Below, in pieces: positions 17,045-25,199 of a stretch of 64,000 bases of DNA. Location of the stretch: positions 1-64,000 of the forward strand of contig CAYSPT010000021.1 in the NCBI GenBank assembly GCA_964432985.1, read 5' to 3'. Both the position numbers and the translations under genes were made by a program. Under the pieces are notes generated by a model that saw only the letters and a program-made list of their open reading frames with translations, was not told the DNA's origin and made no database searches. This stretch comes from CAYSPT01 sp964432985 (GTDB lineage: Bacteria; Muiribacteriota; CAYSPT01). Within the stretch, counting starts at the first letter, position 1; each line of letters begins with the position of its first letter.

Positions 17045-17156
17045 ATCTTCCGGTCAAGCCGGAAGATGACTCGTCAAGCCGGAAGATGACTCGTCAAGCC
17101 GGAAGATGACTCGTCAAGCCGGAAGATGACTCGTCAAGTCGGAAGATGACTCGTCA
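17045..17156. repeat. REP-like palindrome with five 20-bp tandem copies (locus 2)
   Basis: A perfect 9-bp stem ATCTTCCGG / CCGGAAGAT around a TCAAG loop (17045-17067). The loop plus right arm then repeats at exact 20-bp intervals from 17054, 17074, 17094, 17114 and 17134 (one C-to-T change in the last), and a sixth partial copy begins at 17154. The unit is TCAAGCCGGAAGATGACTCG. The TCA of the sixth copy is the reverse-strand stop codon of the gene ending at 17154. Most of the 199-base gap to the sulfotransferase is this array. Confidence 0.9.
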
Positions 17157-18461
17157 AGCCGGGCCGGTTTTTGAGATCACGGCCCGCGATTTGCCCGATT
17201 TGTCCCGGGGAATCTCATCAACAACCTTCACGATGACCTGGACCTTTTCTCCCAGGCAGCCCCGTTTGATGACTTCTTTAATCTCTCCGGCCGCTGCTTC
17301 ACTATAGTCTTTGTTTACGACCACCAGCACCATGAAAGAACCCTTTGTCTCCTGGACGGTCCTGTACTGCTTTATTCCTCGAATATCTTCGATAAGATTG
17401 ATGGCTCGTGGCGAGACCACCCGTCCGGAGGGCAGACTGATATAGTCGTCCGCCCGGCCCTCTATTCCGGCCATCAAGGGCCAGTTCCGGCCGCAGCTGC
17501 AACGCCGGCAGTCCGAAGTGGCGGCCCTTCCGACATCCCCGATGGCGTACCGGATGAGCGGCATTTCATAGTTGAAGAGGCAGGTTATGATGATATGTCC
17601 CGATTCACCCCCGGGGACCGGATTCCCCGCATCGTCCAGGAACTCCACCACGAAGCCGTCGGTAATGACATGCAAGCCGTTGTGCTGCTCGCATTCGAAA
17701 GCCACCCTGGGAAACTCCGCGGACCCGTAAAGGCTGAATACATCGGCTCCGAATACCGAGCTGATAATCTCCCGGTTGCCCGGTGTCAGGGTTTCGCCGT
17801 GTACGAGCGCGACCCCGGGTTTTATCCGGTTTACTGTTTCATCCCCGGACTGGCTCTCCCGTATATGGAGAGCCAGTTGCCTCAAGTAGGACGGGTAGCC
17901 ATAGAGGGCAAAGGGTTTAATTCTGCCCAGCTGTTGCACGGTTGTTTCCAGGGGCTCTTGAATAGAGACCTCCTTCATGACCAGGTTCAGCATCAGATTG
18001 AAGAGTCCGCCCGGAAACTTGCCTGGAACGATAACCTTCAGGTCAGCGAAACTTCGAAACGGCCCGATTCCATGTTCCGTGAAAGCATAATAAGAGAGGG
18101 CGTGACTGTAATCGGCGCTCCGTTTACCCAGGCACACCTTGAGGGGGATACCGGTAGATCCCGAGGTGGCGGCCACGAAACAGTTCTCAGGTTTGACATC
18201 CCGGGCGGTTATGTCTTCGGGATAATGCTCCTGGACGTCCTTCCTGGTGATGACCGGTAGCCTTTGCAGGTGATCTTTTGTGGTGACGTCATCCGGTTTT
18301 ACACCGTGGCTGTCAAAAAGCTTCCGGTAGAATGGCACGGTGCGGTAGGCGTGCTTGATGATAGCTGTCAGGCGGGTAGTCTGGATACCGCGCAGTGTTT
18401 CTGCAGGCAGATACTGGTGCCGTTTGAGCTCCCACCAGTACCGCAGCTTTCTGAATATCAT
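17154..18461 (-). CDS. CapK/phenylacetate-CoA ligase-like adenylate-forming enzyme
   Basis: A 435-residue member of the CapK family related to phenylacetate-CoA ligase (PaaK). Visible motifs: CFVAATSGSTGIPLKV (phosphate-binding loop, about residues 101-116), SLYGSAEFPRVAFEC, and near the C-terminus PRDKSGKSRAVISK with the catalytic lysine. In capsule loci these proteins are thought to activate a carboxylic acid as an adenylate or CoA ester; the product is unknown here. The stop codon falls within a REP-type repeat, which may have replaced a few original C-terminal codons. It starts 14 bases after the preceding GT2 gene. Confidence 0.85.
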   Translation of the reverse strand: MIFRKLRYWWELKRHQYLPAETLRGIQTTRLTAIIKHAYRTVPFYRKLFDSHGVKPDDVTTKDHLQRLPVITRKDVQEHYPEDITARDVKPENCFVAATSGSTGIPLKVCLGKRSADYSHALSYYAFTEHGIGPFRSFADLKVIVPGKFPGGLFNLMLNLVMKEVSIQEPLETTVQQLGRIKPFALYGYPSYLRQLALHIRESQSGDETVNRIKPGVALVHGETLTPGNREIISSVFGADVFSLYGSAEFPRVAFECEQHNGLHVITDGFVVEFLDDAGNPVPGGESGHIIITCLFNYEMPLIRYAIGDVGRAATSDCRRCSCGRNWPLMAGIEGRADDYISLPSGRVVSPRAINLIEDIRGIKQYRTVQETKGSFMVLVVVNKDYSEAAAGEIKEVIKRGCLGEKVQVIVKVVDEIPRDKSGKSRAVISKTGPA

Positions 18462-18475
18462 GGTGAAGACCTTCG

Positions 18476-19573
18476 TCAGTCACATCCGGTGTGTTCCGGG
18501 CGGCTTGCACAGTTCCCGTTCGTCCCGGGACAGGTGAACAGACCGGTCAGGAAACCGGTTGCATACGTTATATGCTGCAGAATCATAACGGGTAATGAAA
18601 GCAGTACTGCCGCCGGATCATTCCGCCTGATCTCGGACAGGGTTGCGGCTATGAGTGCGGAAAGGTAGATGGCGGCCAGAGATTTCCACAATCTCCTCGG
18701 CCGGGGATGTACCAGAGAAAGCAGGGTGAGTACCGCCGCACTCGAAAAACAAAGTGTGGCCAGCACACCGTACCAGTACCGTTTCAAACCGGCGAATCCG
18801 TGCCGTCTGACGGTTTCACAGGCAGCCTTCCCATAGGCGAACATCCTGACAGTATATGCTGTCAGGGTGTCACTTCTCTTGTGTATTACCCGGGCTTCGG
18901 GTATCTGCACAAATCTCCAGCCCAACAGGGACAATCTCAAGTTGAATTCCCCGTCTTGCCCCTTTATAAAAGCTTCATTTTGTCTACCGGTATCCCAGCA
19001 TTCTTTGCGGTACAGGGCATTGCAGTTGGGTACCGAATTGACAAACCGCTCCCTGGTCTGGATGGTGGTCTGGCCGCTGACACCTCCTCCACCCATGAAG
19101 CATGATTCAGCGCAGGCGATGGCACGGGCCACCAGCCTGGTTTCGTTGGCCAGGTTTACACCGCCCACGCACCCGACGTTTTCCGGCTGCTTTAGCATAC
19201 TGGTTACCAGCTGTTGAAGCCACCTGCTGTCGGCCTGGCAATCTGCGTCAATGAAGGCAAAGAAATCGGTGCTGTCGAACGATCTGGACACGGCCAGGTT
19301 GCGGTGCGATCCTGCCCCCCTGATGGAATTGTGAAGTACGTGTACCTTCGGATGATCTGAAAATGCACAGACGTCTTCTTCTACCTGCCGGGTGCAGCCG
19401 GGATCCAGGATCAGGTAGACCTGGAAGCGGGGATAGGTCTGTTGTATAACTGATTGTATACTGCTTTTCAACTGTTCCGGGTTTTCCCGGTAGACCGGCA
19501 TGATGATGGATACCGCCGGATTATCGGTGTCAACGCGAGTATTATCCGGCTTGTGCTTATCTGTAGTTTTCAT
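18476..19573 (-). CDS. GT2 family glycosyltransferase with C-terminal membrane segments
   Basis: A 365-residue paralogue of the gene at 4185-5183, with the same blocks: VSIIMPVYRENPEQL, FIDADC, GGGGVSGQTTIQTRE and SVPNCNALYRKE, plus two or three C-terminal spans. The N-terminus has an extra polar stretch of about 20 residues and the C-terminus ends in a cysteine-containing tail. It is the first gene of the reverse operon 19573-12625 and has its own promoter at 19612. Likely role: a membrane-bound sugar transfer step in glycan assembly. Confidence 0.87.
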   Translation of the reverse strand: MKTTDKHKPDNTRVDTDNPAVSIIMPVYRENPEQLKSSIQSVIQQTYPRFQVYLILDPGCTRQVEEDVCAFSDHPKVHVLHNSIRGAGSHRNLAVSRSFDSTDFFAFIDADCQADSRWLQQLVTSMLKQPENVGCVGGVNLANETRLVARAIACAESCFMGGGGVSGQTTIQTRERFVNSVPNCNALYRKECWDTGRQNEAFIKGQDGEFNLRLSLLGWRFVQIPEARVIHKRSDTLTAYTVRMFAYGKAACETVRRHGFAGLKRYWYGVLATLCFSSAAVLTLLSLVHPRPRRLWKSLAAIYLSALIAATLSEIRRNDPAAVLLSLPVMILQHITYATGFLTGLFTCPGTNGNCASRPEHTGCD

Positions 19574-19611
19574 AGGCTATTTTCAAGTCAGACCTTCCAA
19601 AGTCTGAAAGT

Positions 19612-19641
19612 ATTGTACCTGTGCAGGAGAGTAATATTCAA
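19612..19641 (-). promoter_or_regulatory. Reverse-strand promoter of the 19573-12625 operon
   Basis: Read on the reverse strand: TTGAAT (19636-19641), 18-base spacer, TACAAT (19612-19617). Between it and the start codon is an inverted repeat, TCAGAC / GTCTGA at 19589-19608, that could be an operator or leader hairpin. The rest of the 200-base gap up to 19775 shows no gene. Confidence 0.55.
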
Positions 19642-19775
19642 TACTCCGGAGGCTGATTACTTGACGAAACATCGTTCAGCAGGTCCGGGAGTGTCTTTCA
19701 TGAATAGCATTCTTGACCATTCGAATGATCCGGGCAGAGATCTATTAATTTCTGCACCACGGGAGCCATATCTGC

Positions 19776-20795
19776 TCAGCGGGCGATCCGCTCAGCTTTT
19801 GTCAGCTTCCTGTACAATTCGGTGGTGTGCCAGTTGTACGCCGTCCGGATTATGGTTTCGAGATCACTGTACCGGGGCTTCCAGGAGAAATTCTTCATGA
19901 TCCTGGAAGGTGAGCCGACTACTACTGTGGCATCTCCCGGCCGCCGGGGAGCGGTCTGTACCGGAATACCGAGGCCGGTCACATTCCTGACCATATCAAT
20001 GATTTCCCGGTTTGAAAATCCCTTCCCGGTACCGGCGTTGTACACTGTGCTGATGGAATTATCCCGGAGCTTCTCGATGGCTAGAGCATGGACATCCGCC
20101 AGGTCGAGAACGTGTATGTAATCTCGTACGCACGTTCCGTCCGGAGTGTCGTAGTCGGTACCGAACAGCCTGAAAGTATCGTCGTGTCCCAGGGCGGCCA
20201 GTATAATCCGCGGGATGATATGGCTTTCCGGTTGGTGGGCTTCTCCCCTGGAGGCATCGAGAGATGCTCCGGAGGCGTTGAAATATCGTATGGATATGGA
20301 TTTTATCCCATGGCAGGCGTCGTACCATTGCAGACAGTTTTCGACCATCAGTTTCGTTTCTCCGTATGGATTAGAGGGCCCCTTCGGACTGTCTTCACTG
20401 AAAAGAGTGCTGCCGGTTGGTCTATAAATCCCGGCGCTTGATGAAAAAACAATCTTACGTATCTCATTTTTTTGCATACTGTTCAGAAGAGACAGGGTAG
20501 CGGTTACGTTATTGTGAAAATATTTACCGGGTTCTTGCATCGATTCAGCCATATCGATGTATCCGGCGAAATGCACCACCGTATCCACGGGATAGCGGGT
20601 AAAAACATTCTCCAGTGCGTTTACATCACTGGTATTACCTTCGATGAATACCGTTTCATCGGAAACGAACTCCCGGTATCCCGTACTCAAGTCGTCAAAG
20701 ACGATGATTCGGTAGTCCCGGTCCAAAAGAGTACGAACAGTGTGGCTTCCGATATAGCCGGCACCGCCGGTGACGAGGATGTACGAATCAGTCAT
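19776..20795 (-). CDS. galE: UDP-glucose 4-epimerase
   Basis: A 339-residue extended SDR enzyme interconverting UDP-glucose and UDP-galactose (possibly also the N-acetyl forms). NAD site VTGGAGYIGSHTVRTL at residues 8-23, FSSSAGIYR with the catalytic serine near 124, YGETKLMVE with Tyr-x-x-x-Lys near 147-155, and RYFNASGA, a hallmark of GalE. The length is normal. AAAGGA precedes the ATG. It supplies galactose-type donors to the surrounding glycosyltransferases. Confidence 0.92.
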   Translation of the reverse strand: MTDSYILVTGGAGYIGSHTVRTLLDRDYRIIVFDDLSTGYREFVSDETVFIEGNTSDVNALENVFTRYPVDTVVHFAGYIDMAESMQEPGKYFHNNVTATLSLLNSMQKNEIRKIVFSSSAGIYRPTGSTLFSEDSPKGPSNPYGETKLMVENCLQWYDACHGIKSISIRYFNASGASLDASRGEAHQPESHIIPRIILAALGHDDTFRLFGTDYDTPDGTCVRDYIHVLDLADVHALAIEKLRDNSISTVYNAGTGKGFSNREIIDMVRNVTGLGIPVQTAPRRPGDATVVVGSPSRIMKNFSWKPRYSDLETIIRTAYNWHTTELYRKLTKAERIAR

Positions 20796-20845
20796 GCTTT
20801 AGTTGTCCTTTTACGGTGAAGAGATATTTGTCCCTGATACATTGA

Positions 20846-20935
20846 CTAGCCCGAACTAAAACTGCCCAGAACGCAGAGTATTCCCAGAACGATCCAGAGG
20901 GTTGAAAAGATCGCCCGCAGAATTAAATAAAACAT
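20846..20935 (-). CDS. 29-residue putative membrane peptide
   Basis: A very short open frame with a full translation-start signal: AAGGAG eight bases before ATG at 20935. The product is almost entirely one hydrophobic helix (FYLILRAIFSTLWIVLGILC then VLGSFSSG). It lies downstream of the beta-CASP gene on the same strand and before galE. The ribosome site, codon choice and membrane-helix composition suggest a real small membrane protein; homologues were not checked. Confidence 0.55.
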   Translation of the reverse strand: MFYLILRAIFSTLWIVLGILCVLGSFSSG

Positions 20936-21008
20936 CTTTACATCTCCTTGCTGCCCGCTAGTGCCCGCCGCCAGGGGGCATGTCTCAACATTTGACTTTT
21001 CTCAACAG

Positions 21009-22598
21009 TTAGATTTCCAGCGTTTCCCCCTGTCGCGGTACCACGGCGTCGTAGCCTTCGTGCCGCAGGTGCTCGGCGAAGGACAGCGACTGATCCTCTT
21101 CACCGTGCACCACGGCGAACCGCTTGACGTCCAGGTTGGACTCCTCGATGAATTTGAGCAGTTCCTGCTTGTCTCCGTGGGCGCTGAAGCCGCTGATCTT
21201 GGTGATACGGGCCTTGAGCGGGTATTCCTTGCCCAGTATCTTCATGATGGGAGGATCACCTTTCCGCCCGGACTGCTCATACTGAAGCCCCCGTTCTTCC
21301 AGGCGGCGTCCCAGGGTGTTTTGGGCCATGTAGCCGACGATCAGGACCGTGTTCAGGGGATTGTGAATCTTGTAGCGCAGGTGGTGCAGAATGCGCCCCG
21401 CCTCGCACATTCCCGAAGCGGATATGACGATGTGCGGTTTTTCTTCCCGGTTCAGGGCCATGGACTGCTCAACCGCCCCCACAAAGGTCAGCTCCTTGAA
21501 GGCGAAAGGATTTTCTCCCTGCTCCAGGAAAAGCCGGTGGGTTTCGCGGTCGTACACCTCCGGGTGCTCGCCGAATACCCGGGTCAGCTTGCTGGCCAGC
21601 GGGCTGTCCACGTAGACCGGTACCCGGGGGGTGTCTCCTTCGTTATAGATCCGGTGGATGGTGTACAGCAGCGCCTGGGTCCGCCCGTAGGCAAATGCGG
21701 GTATAATCAGGCAGCCGCCTCGTTCTACGGTTTCGGTGATGACTTCTTTCAACTGGTTTTTCAGCCGCACTACCGGGTCGTGCTCCCGGTTGCCGTAAGT
21801 GCTCTCGATGATCATCAGGTCGAGCTTGCGGTGTTCCTCAGGGAAATCCATGGTGGGATCTTTCAGGATGGGCTTGCCGAAGCGGCCCAGGTCGCCGGTG
21901 TACATGATGGTGTAGTTCCGGTCTCCTTCCCTGGCGGTGATGACGCAGACCGATGAGCCCAGGATGTGTCCTGCATCATAGAAGGTGCAGGTCATGTCCC
22001 GGCCGATGGTGGCCGGCGTTCCATAGGGATAGCCGTCGAAAAAGGAAAGGGCACGCTCGGCGTCGGCGATAGTGTAAAGAGGATCTATCTGCTTGAGATT
22101 GTTTGCTTCGAGCAATTTCCCTATTGCCCCTATGTTGAGCTTGTGCCCCTCTCCCTTGAGCCGCTTGCGGATTTCCACAATGTCTTCATCGCGGAGCTTC
22201 AGACCGGCTTTCTTCCGGTTCCGGGCCGACTTCATCTGACGAAGGAAGTTGCGAGCGGTCTTGTAGTTCAGGTAATTGGCGTCCGATTCCTGGATGTGGG
22301 CCGAGTCCAGCAGCAGGTACTCGCCGGCGGCGGCAGTGACCCGGGTGCAGATGACCCGTCCATGAAAACCGCGGCTGGTCAGCATGGGCACCCGGCCGGA
22401 GTGATCGATGTGAGCGTGAGACAGGACAATGTTGCCGATGATGGCCGGATCGAACGGAACGACCCGGTTTTTCTCTTCGCTTTCCTTGCGCCTTCCCTGG
22501 AACATGCCGCAGTCGAGGATGATACGGTCAGTTTCAGTGGTGAGCAGATGCATGGAGCCGGTTACTTCCCGGGCAGCACCATAGCTGGTGAGAAACAT
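21009..22598 (-). CDS. MBL-fold beta-CASP ribonuclease-like protein with RNA-specificity domain
   Basis: A 529-residue metallo-beta-lactamase/beta-CASP protein related to the CPSF-73/Ysh1 group. It shows ILDCGMFQG, the zinc motif LSHAHIDHSGR near residues 60-70, YTGDLGRF, the beta-CASP part with SPLASKLTRVF and ISASGMCEAGRIL, and the C-terminal FSAHGDKQELL, typical of the RNA-metabolising MBL domain. Predicted activity is RNA endo/exonuclease. A charged insertion of about 60 residues (roughly 100-170) interrupts the MBL core, as in many bacterial relatives. It follows the aminotransferase by 24 bases. Confidence 0.9.
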   Translation of the reverse strand: MFLTSYGAAREVTGSMHLLTTETDRIILDCGMFQGRRKESEEKNRVVPFDPAIIGNIVLSHAHIDHSGRVPMLTSRGFHGRVICTRVTAAAGEYLLLDSAHIQESDANYLNYKTARNFLRQMKSARNRKKAGLKLRDEDIVEIRKRLKGEGHKLNIGAIGKLLEANNLKQIDPLYTIADAERALSFFDGYPYGTPATIGRDMTCTFYDAGHILGSSVCVITAREGDRNYTIMYTGDLGRFGKPILKDPTMDFPEEHRKLDLMIIESTYGNREHDPVVRLKNQLKEVITETVERGGCLIIPAFAYGRTQALLYTIHRIYNEGDTPRVPVYVDSPLASKLTRVFGEHPEVYDRETHRLFLEQGENPFAFKELTFVGAVEQSMALNREEKPHIVISASGMCEAGRILHHLRYKIHNPLNTVLIVGYMAQNTLGRRLEERGLQYEQSGRKGDPPIMKILGKEYPLKARITKISGFSAHGDKQELLKFIEESNLDVKRFAVVHGEEDQSLSFAEHLRHEGYDAVVPRQGETLEI

Positions 22599-22622
22599 GA
22601 AGACTTCCTTTCAGAAAAACGC

Positions 22623-23852
22623 CTATTTCACAAGCGGTTCTGCTGTTGGTTGGGCGAACGCGCGGCGGAAACGTTCTACAGCTTCCTCTATTACCGGCAC
22701 CGGTGTCAGCGAGAACGAAATCCTGATATTGTCGGTGAAATCTTTCCCGAAGTAGGCGCCGGGGACGGTGACTATGCCGTGCTCCATGAGCTTGTCGGAG
22801 ATGTAGTGCTCCCGCTTGTTTCCACTCAGATCATCGGGGATCAGGGCGGTGAAGTTGGGAAACATGTAGAATGCCCCTTCCGGCCGGTCGATGGTGATTC
22901 CGTCGATGTCGGCGATCCCGTCGTAGAGGGCATCACGCCGCCGCTGGAACTCCGCCATCATGTGGGCTATGGCCTGCTCGCGCTTCTCAGCCTGCTCCAG
23001 GGCTACTTTCCCGGCATACTGCACGAAGGTGGTGACCCCCGCGGTCTGGGTGTAATTGCCGATTTTCAGGAGCCGGGCGAGCTTCTTGTTGAGGGTAGCC
23101 ACGTACCCCAGCCGCCACCCGGTCATGGCGAATGTCTTGGAGAAGGTGAAACAGCTGATGATGTTCTGTTTCCCGAAGGACAGGGGGCTGGTGTATTTTT
23201 TACCGTCGTAGATGACGCGTTCGTACGCCTCGTCGGATATGAGGAACACGTCTTTTTTGCAGCACATGTCGATGATCCGGGCAACTTCGTCTTCGTGAAA
23301 CACTTTGCCGGTGGGATTGTGCGGCGTGTTGAGATAGAAGAACTCCACCCGGTCCAGGACGGACTCCAGTACGTCGTAGTCGATACTGAAATCTTCGTGA
23401 AGGGGAATCTCTATGAAATCCACCCCGGCGAAGGGGACCAGGTTCTTGAGCACGCAGCTCCAGCAGGGGGAAAAACCGGCCCCCGTGGCGCCCTTGAACA
23501 ATTTGAAGGCCAGGAGAAGCGCCTGTATGCCCCCGTAGGTGAGCACGATATTGTCAGCGGTCAACTCGGTCAGTCCGGTGGCTTCCGCCTGGTAAGCAGC
23601 AATGGCAGCCCTCACCGCCGGCTCCCCCCCGGACTTGGAATACCGGGTTTTTCCATCTTTCATAGCCGCATGGGCCGCTTCGATAATGTAGGAAGGAGTG
23701 GACAAATCGATCTCGCCCCGCTGGAAATACACGAATCCCTTGCCGGTTCTTGCCCGGTACTCGGGCTCCTTTTCCATGGCATCCTCACCGACGGCAACAA
23801 TGGGTGATGTCCCGATCCCTTCGAATTCCTCGTTGAACGTGTCTCGTAGCAT
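22623..23852 (-). CDS. Class I/II aminotransferase (PLP-dependent)
   Basis: A 409-residue fold-type I aminotransferase. It has the substrate/PLP motif FYLNTPHNPTGKV near residues 172-184, ISDEAYERVIYDG near 206-218, and the PLP-lysine motif FSKTFAMTGWRLGY near 235-248; the C-terminal arginine region NIRISFSL is present. The likely reaction is transamination of an aspartate, aromatic or alanine-type amino acid. AAAGGA precedes the ATG. Probably general amino-acid metabolism and unrelated to glycan synthesis, although it sits inside that locus. Confidence 0.88.
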   Translation of the reverse strand: MLRDTFNEEFEGIGTSPIVAVGEDAMEKEPEYRARTGKGFVYFQRGEIDLSTPSYIIEAAHAAMKDGKTRYSKSGGEPAVRAAIAAYQAEATGLTELTADNIVLTYGGIQALLLAFKLFKGATGAGFSPCWSCVLKNLVPFAGVDFIEIPLHEDFSIDYDVLESVLDRVEFFYLNTPHNPTGKVFHEDEVARIIDMCCKKDVFLISDEAYERVIYDGKKYTSPLSFGKQNIISCFTFSKTFAMTGWRLGYVATLNKKLARLLKIGNYTQTAGVTTFVQYAGKVALEQAEKREQAIAHMMAEFQRRRDALYDGIADIDGITIDRPEGAFYMFPNFTALIPDDLSGNKREHYISDKLMEHGIVTVPGAYFGKDFTDNIRISFSLTPVPVIEEAVERFRRAFAQPTAEPLVK

Positions 23853-24050
23853 GGCTGGTATCCTTTCCTGGTCGAACCATTTTCGTATTTTCGCCGATTC
23901 AAATTCGACCCTATCAAATATTATAACCTATTTACTCCGAATAATTCACGAACCGTTCTGCTGCTGCTTAAAAATGACCGCATCTGATTCAATATGGTTC
24001 CGGTGTTATTAATACCGTGTCAAATACCGGCTCGATAGTGTAAGATCAGG

Positions 24051-24079
24051 TTGACAATATCTCATGGGCAAAATACTAT
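24051..24079 (+). promoter_or_regulatory. Consensus sigma70-type promoter for the 24136 gene
   Basis: TTGACA at 24051-24056, TACTAT at 24074-24079, spacer 17. The sequence around the -35 (CAGGTTGACAATAT) is nearly the same as at 5316. The rest of the 283-base gap after 23852 holds no gene I can see. Confidence 0.7.
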
Positions 24080-24135
24080 ATTGTCAGTAGCATATGGCGC
24101 CTCTGCCTGAAATCAATTACCAGCAGGAGGAAAAC

Positions 24136-25170
24136 ATGGCTTCCCCCCGGGCATCTGTAATCATCGTCAACTGGAACGGCGGTCCTCTGGTAATGGAGGC
24201 TGTGCGATCGGTTCTGTCACAGACGATTGCTTCACAATTGAAGGTGATCGTGGTTGACAACGGTTCCACTGACGGATCTCCCGAGGAACTGGACCGTGAA
24301 TTCGGCACAAGCATCCATCTGGTCAGGTTGGCGGTAAATTTCGGTTTCGCCGGCGGCAACAACCATGGCTTTGCCTGTGCGGAGGGCGAGTACGTGCTGC
24401 TGCTCAACAACGACGCCGTTGCCGAACCGGCCTGGGCGGAATCGCTTATAAAGGCTGCAGAATCCGATGAAGATATTGGAATGTGCACATCGAAGATCCT
24501 TTGCTACAAGGATCGTACTGTCATTGATAACGCCGGGCATTTGATGTTCCGTGACGGACTCAATCGCAGCCGCGGTCACATGAGGCCTGACACGGGAAGA
24601 TACGATCGGACTGAAGAGAGCCTGTTCGCCAGCGGATGTGCAGCCCTCTACCGTCTGGATGCTGTTCGTCACTGGGGAGGATTTGACGAGGACTTTTTTG
24701 CGTACGGCGACGATGCGGACCTTGGTCTCAAGCTCAGGCTGTCGGGGTACCGGTGCCTGTATGTGCCCGAATCGGTGGTGTACCATCACCAGTCCCGCAG
24801 TACCTCACGGCATTCTTTGAAGAAAATCTACTGGGTTGAACGCAACCGGATTTGGGTACTGATCAAATTCTTTCCCATGTGGTATGTCCTGACCAGCCCG
24901 TTGTACACGGCACAACGCCTGTATAAAAGCTGGCTGGCCGGCCGCCGCCATGAGGGGTTGGCCGGGTACCTGGTCGAGAACCACCCGGAATTCCTTATCA
25001 TCGGCGTCCTGCTGCGGGCATGGATCGACGCCGTGAAACTGCTTCCTGGAATGATCGTCAAACGTTGGCGCATCAGACGAAAAAGAAAGATCTCTCCGGC
25101 GCAATTAAAGGCATTGCTCAGACGATTCGCCGTTCCTACGCGGGAGATGTCGTTTGGTAAAATCAGCTAA
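24136..25170 (+). CDS. GT2 family glycosyltransferase (rhamnosyltransferase-like)
   Basis: A 344-residue GT2 enzyme: ASVIIVNWNGGPLVMEAV, VVDNGSTDGSPEEL, NFGFAGGNNHGFACA, LLLNNDAV (metal site) and YGDDADLGLKLRLSGYRC, a set typical of rhamnosyl- and related transferases. The C-terminal 80 residues carry one or two amphipathic or membrane helices. Start chosen at 24136, where AGGAGG stands six bases upstream; a longer frame from 24094 lacks such a site. Rhamnose use would fit the rfbABDC operon at 33-36 kb, but this is inference. Confidence 0.9.
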   Translation: MASPRASVIIVNWNGGPLVMEAVRSVLSQTIASQLKVIVVDNGSTDGSPEELDREFGTSIHLVRLAVNFGFAGGNNHGFACAEGEYVLLLNNDAVAEPAWAESLIKAAESDEDIGMCTSKILCYKDRTVIDNAGHLMFRDGLNRSRGHMRPDTGRYDRTEESLFASGCAALYRLDAVRHWGGFDEDFFAYGDDADLGLKLRLSGYRCLYVPESVVYHHQSRSTSRHSLKKIYWVERNRIWVLIKFFPMWYVLTSPLYTAQRLYKSWLAGRRHEGLAGYLVENHPEFLIIGVLLRAWIDAVKLLPGMIVKRWRIRRKRKISPAQLKALLRRFAVPTREMSFGKIS

Positions 25171-25199
25171 TCGCCTGCGTGACGTCTTAAGCCCTGTTA

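Noticed and set aside
17045..17156. CRISPR-like array
   Set aside because: The units are contiguous 20-bp tandem copies without unique spacers, and there are no cas genes.
20961..21956. 331-codon forward open frame antisense to the beta-CASP gene
   Set aside because: Fully covered by the zinc-motif-containing reverse gene; no start signal and low-complexity composition.
21966..23807. 613-codon forward open frame across the beta-CASP and aminotransferase genes
   Set aside because: It runs antisense over two firmly identified genes, and its translation (many G, V, H and no motif) looks like codon-bias shadow.
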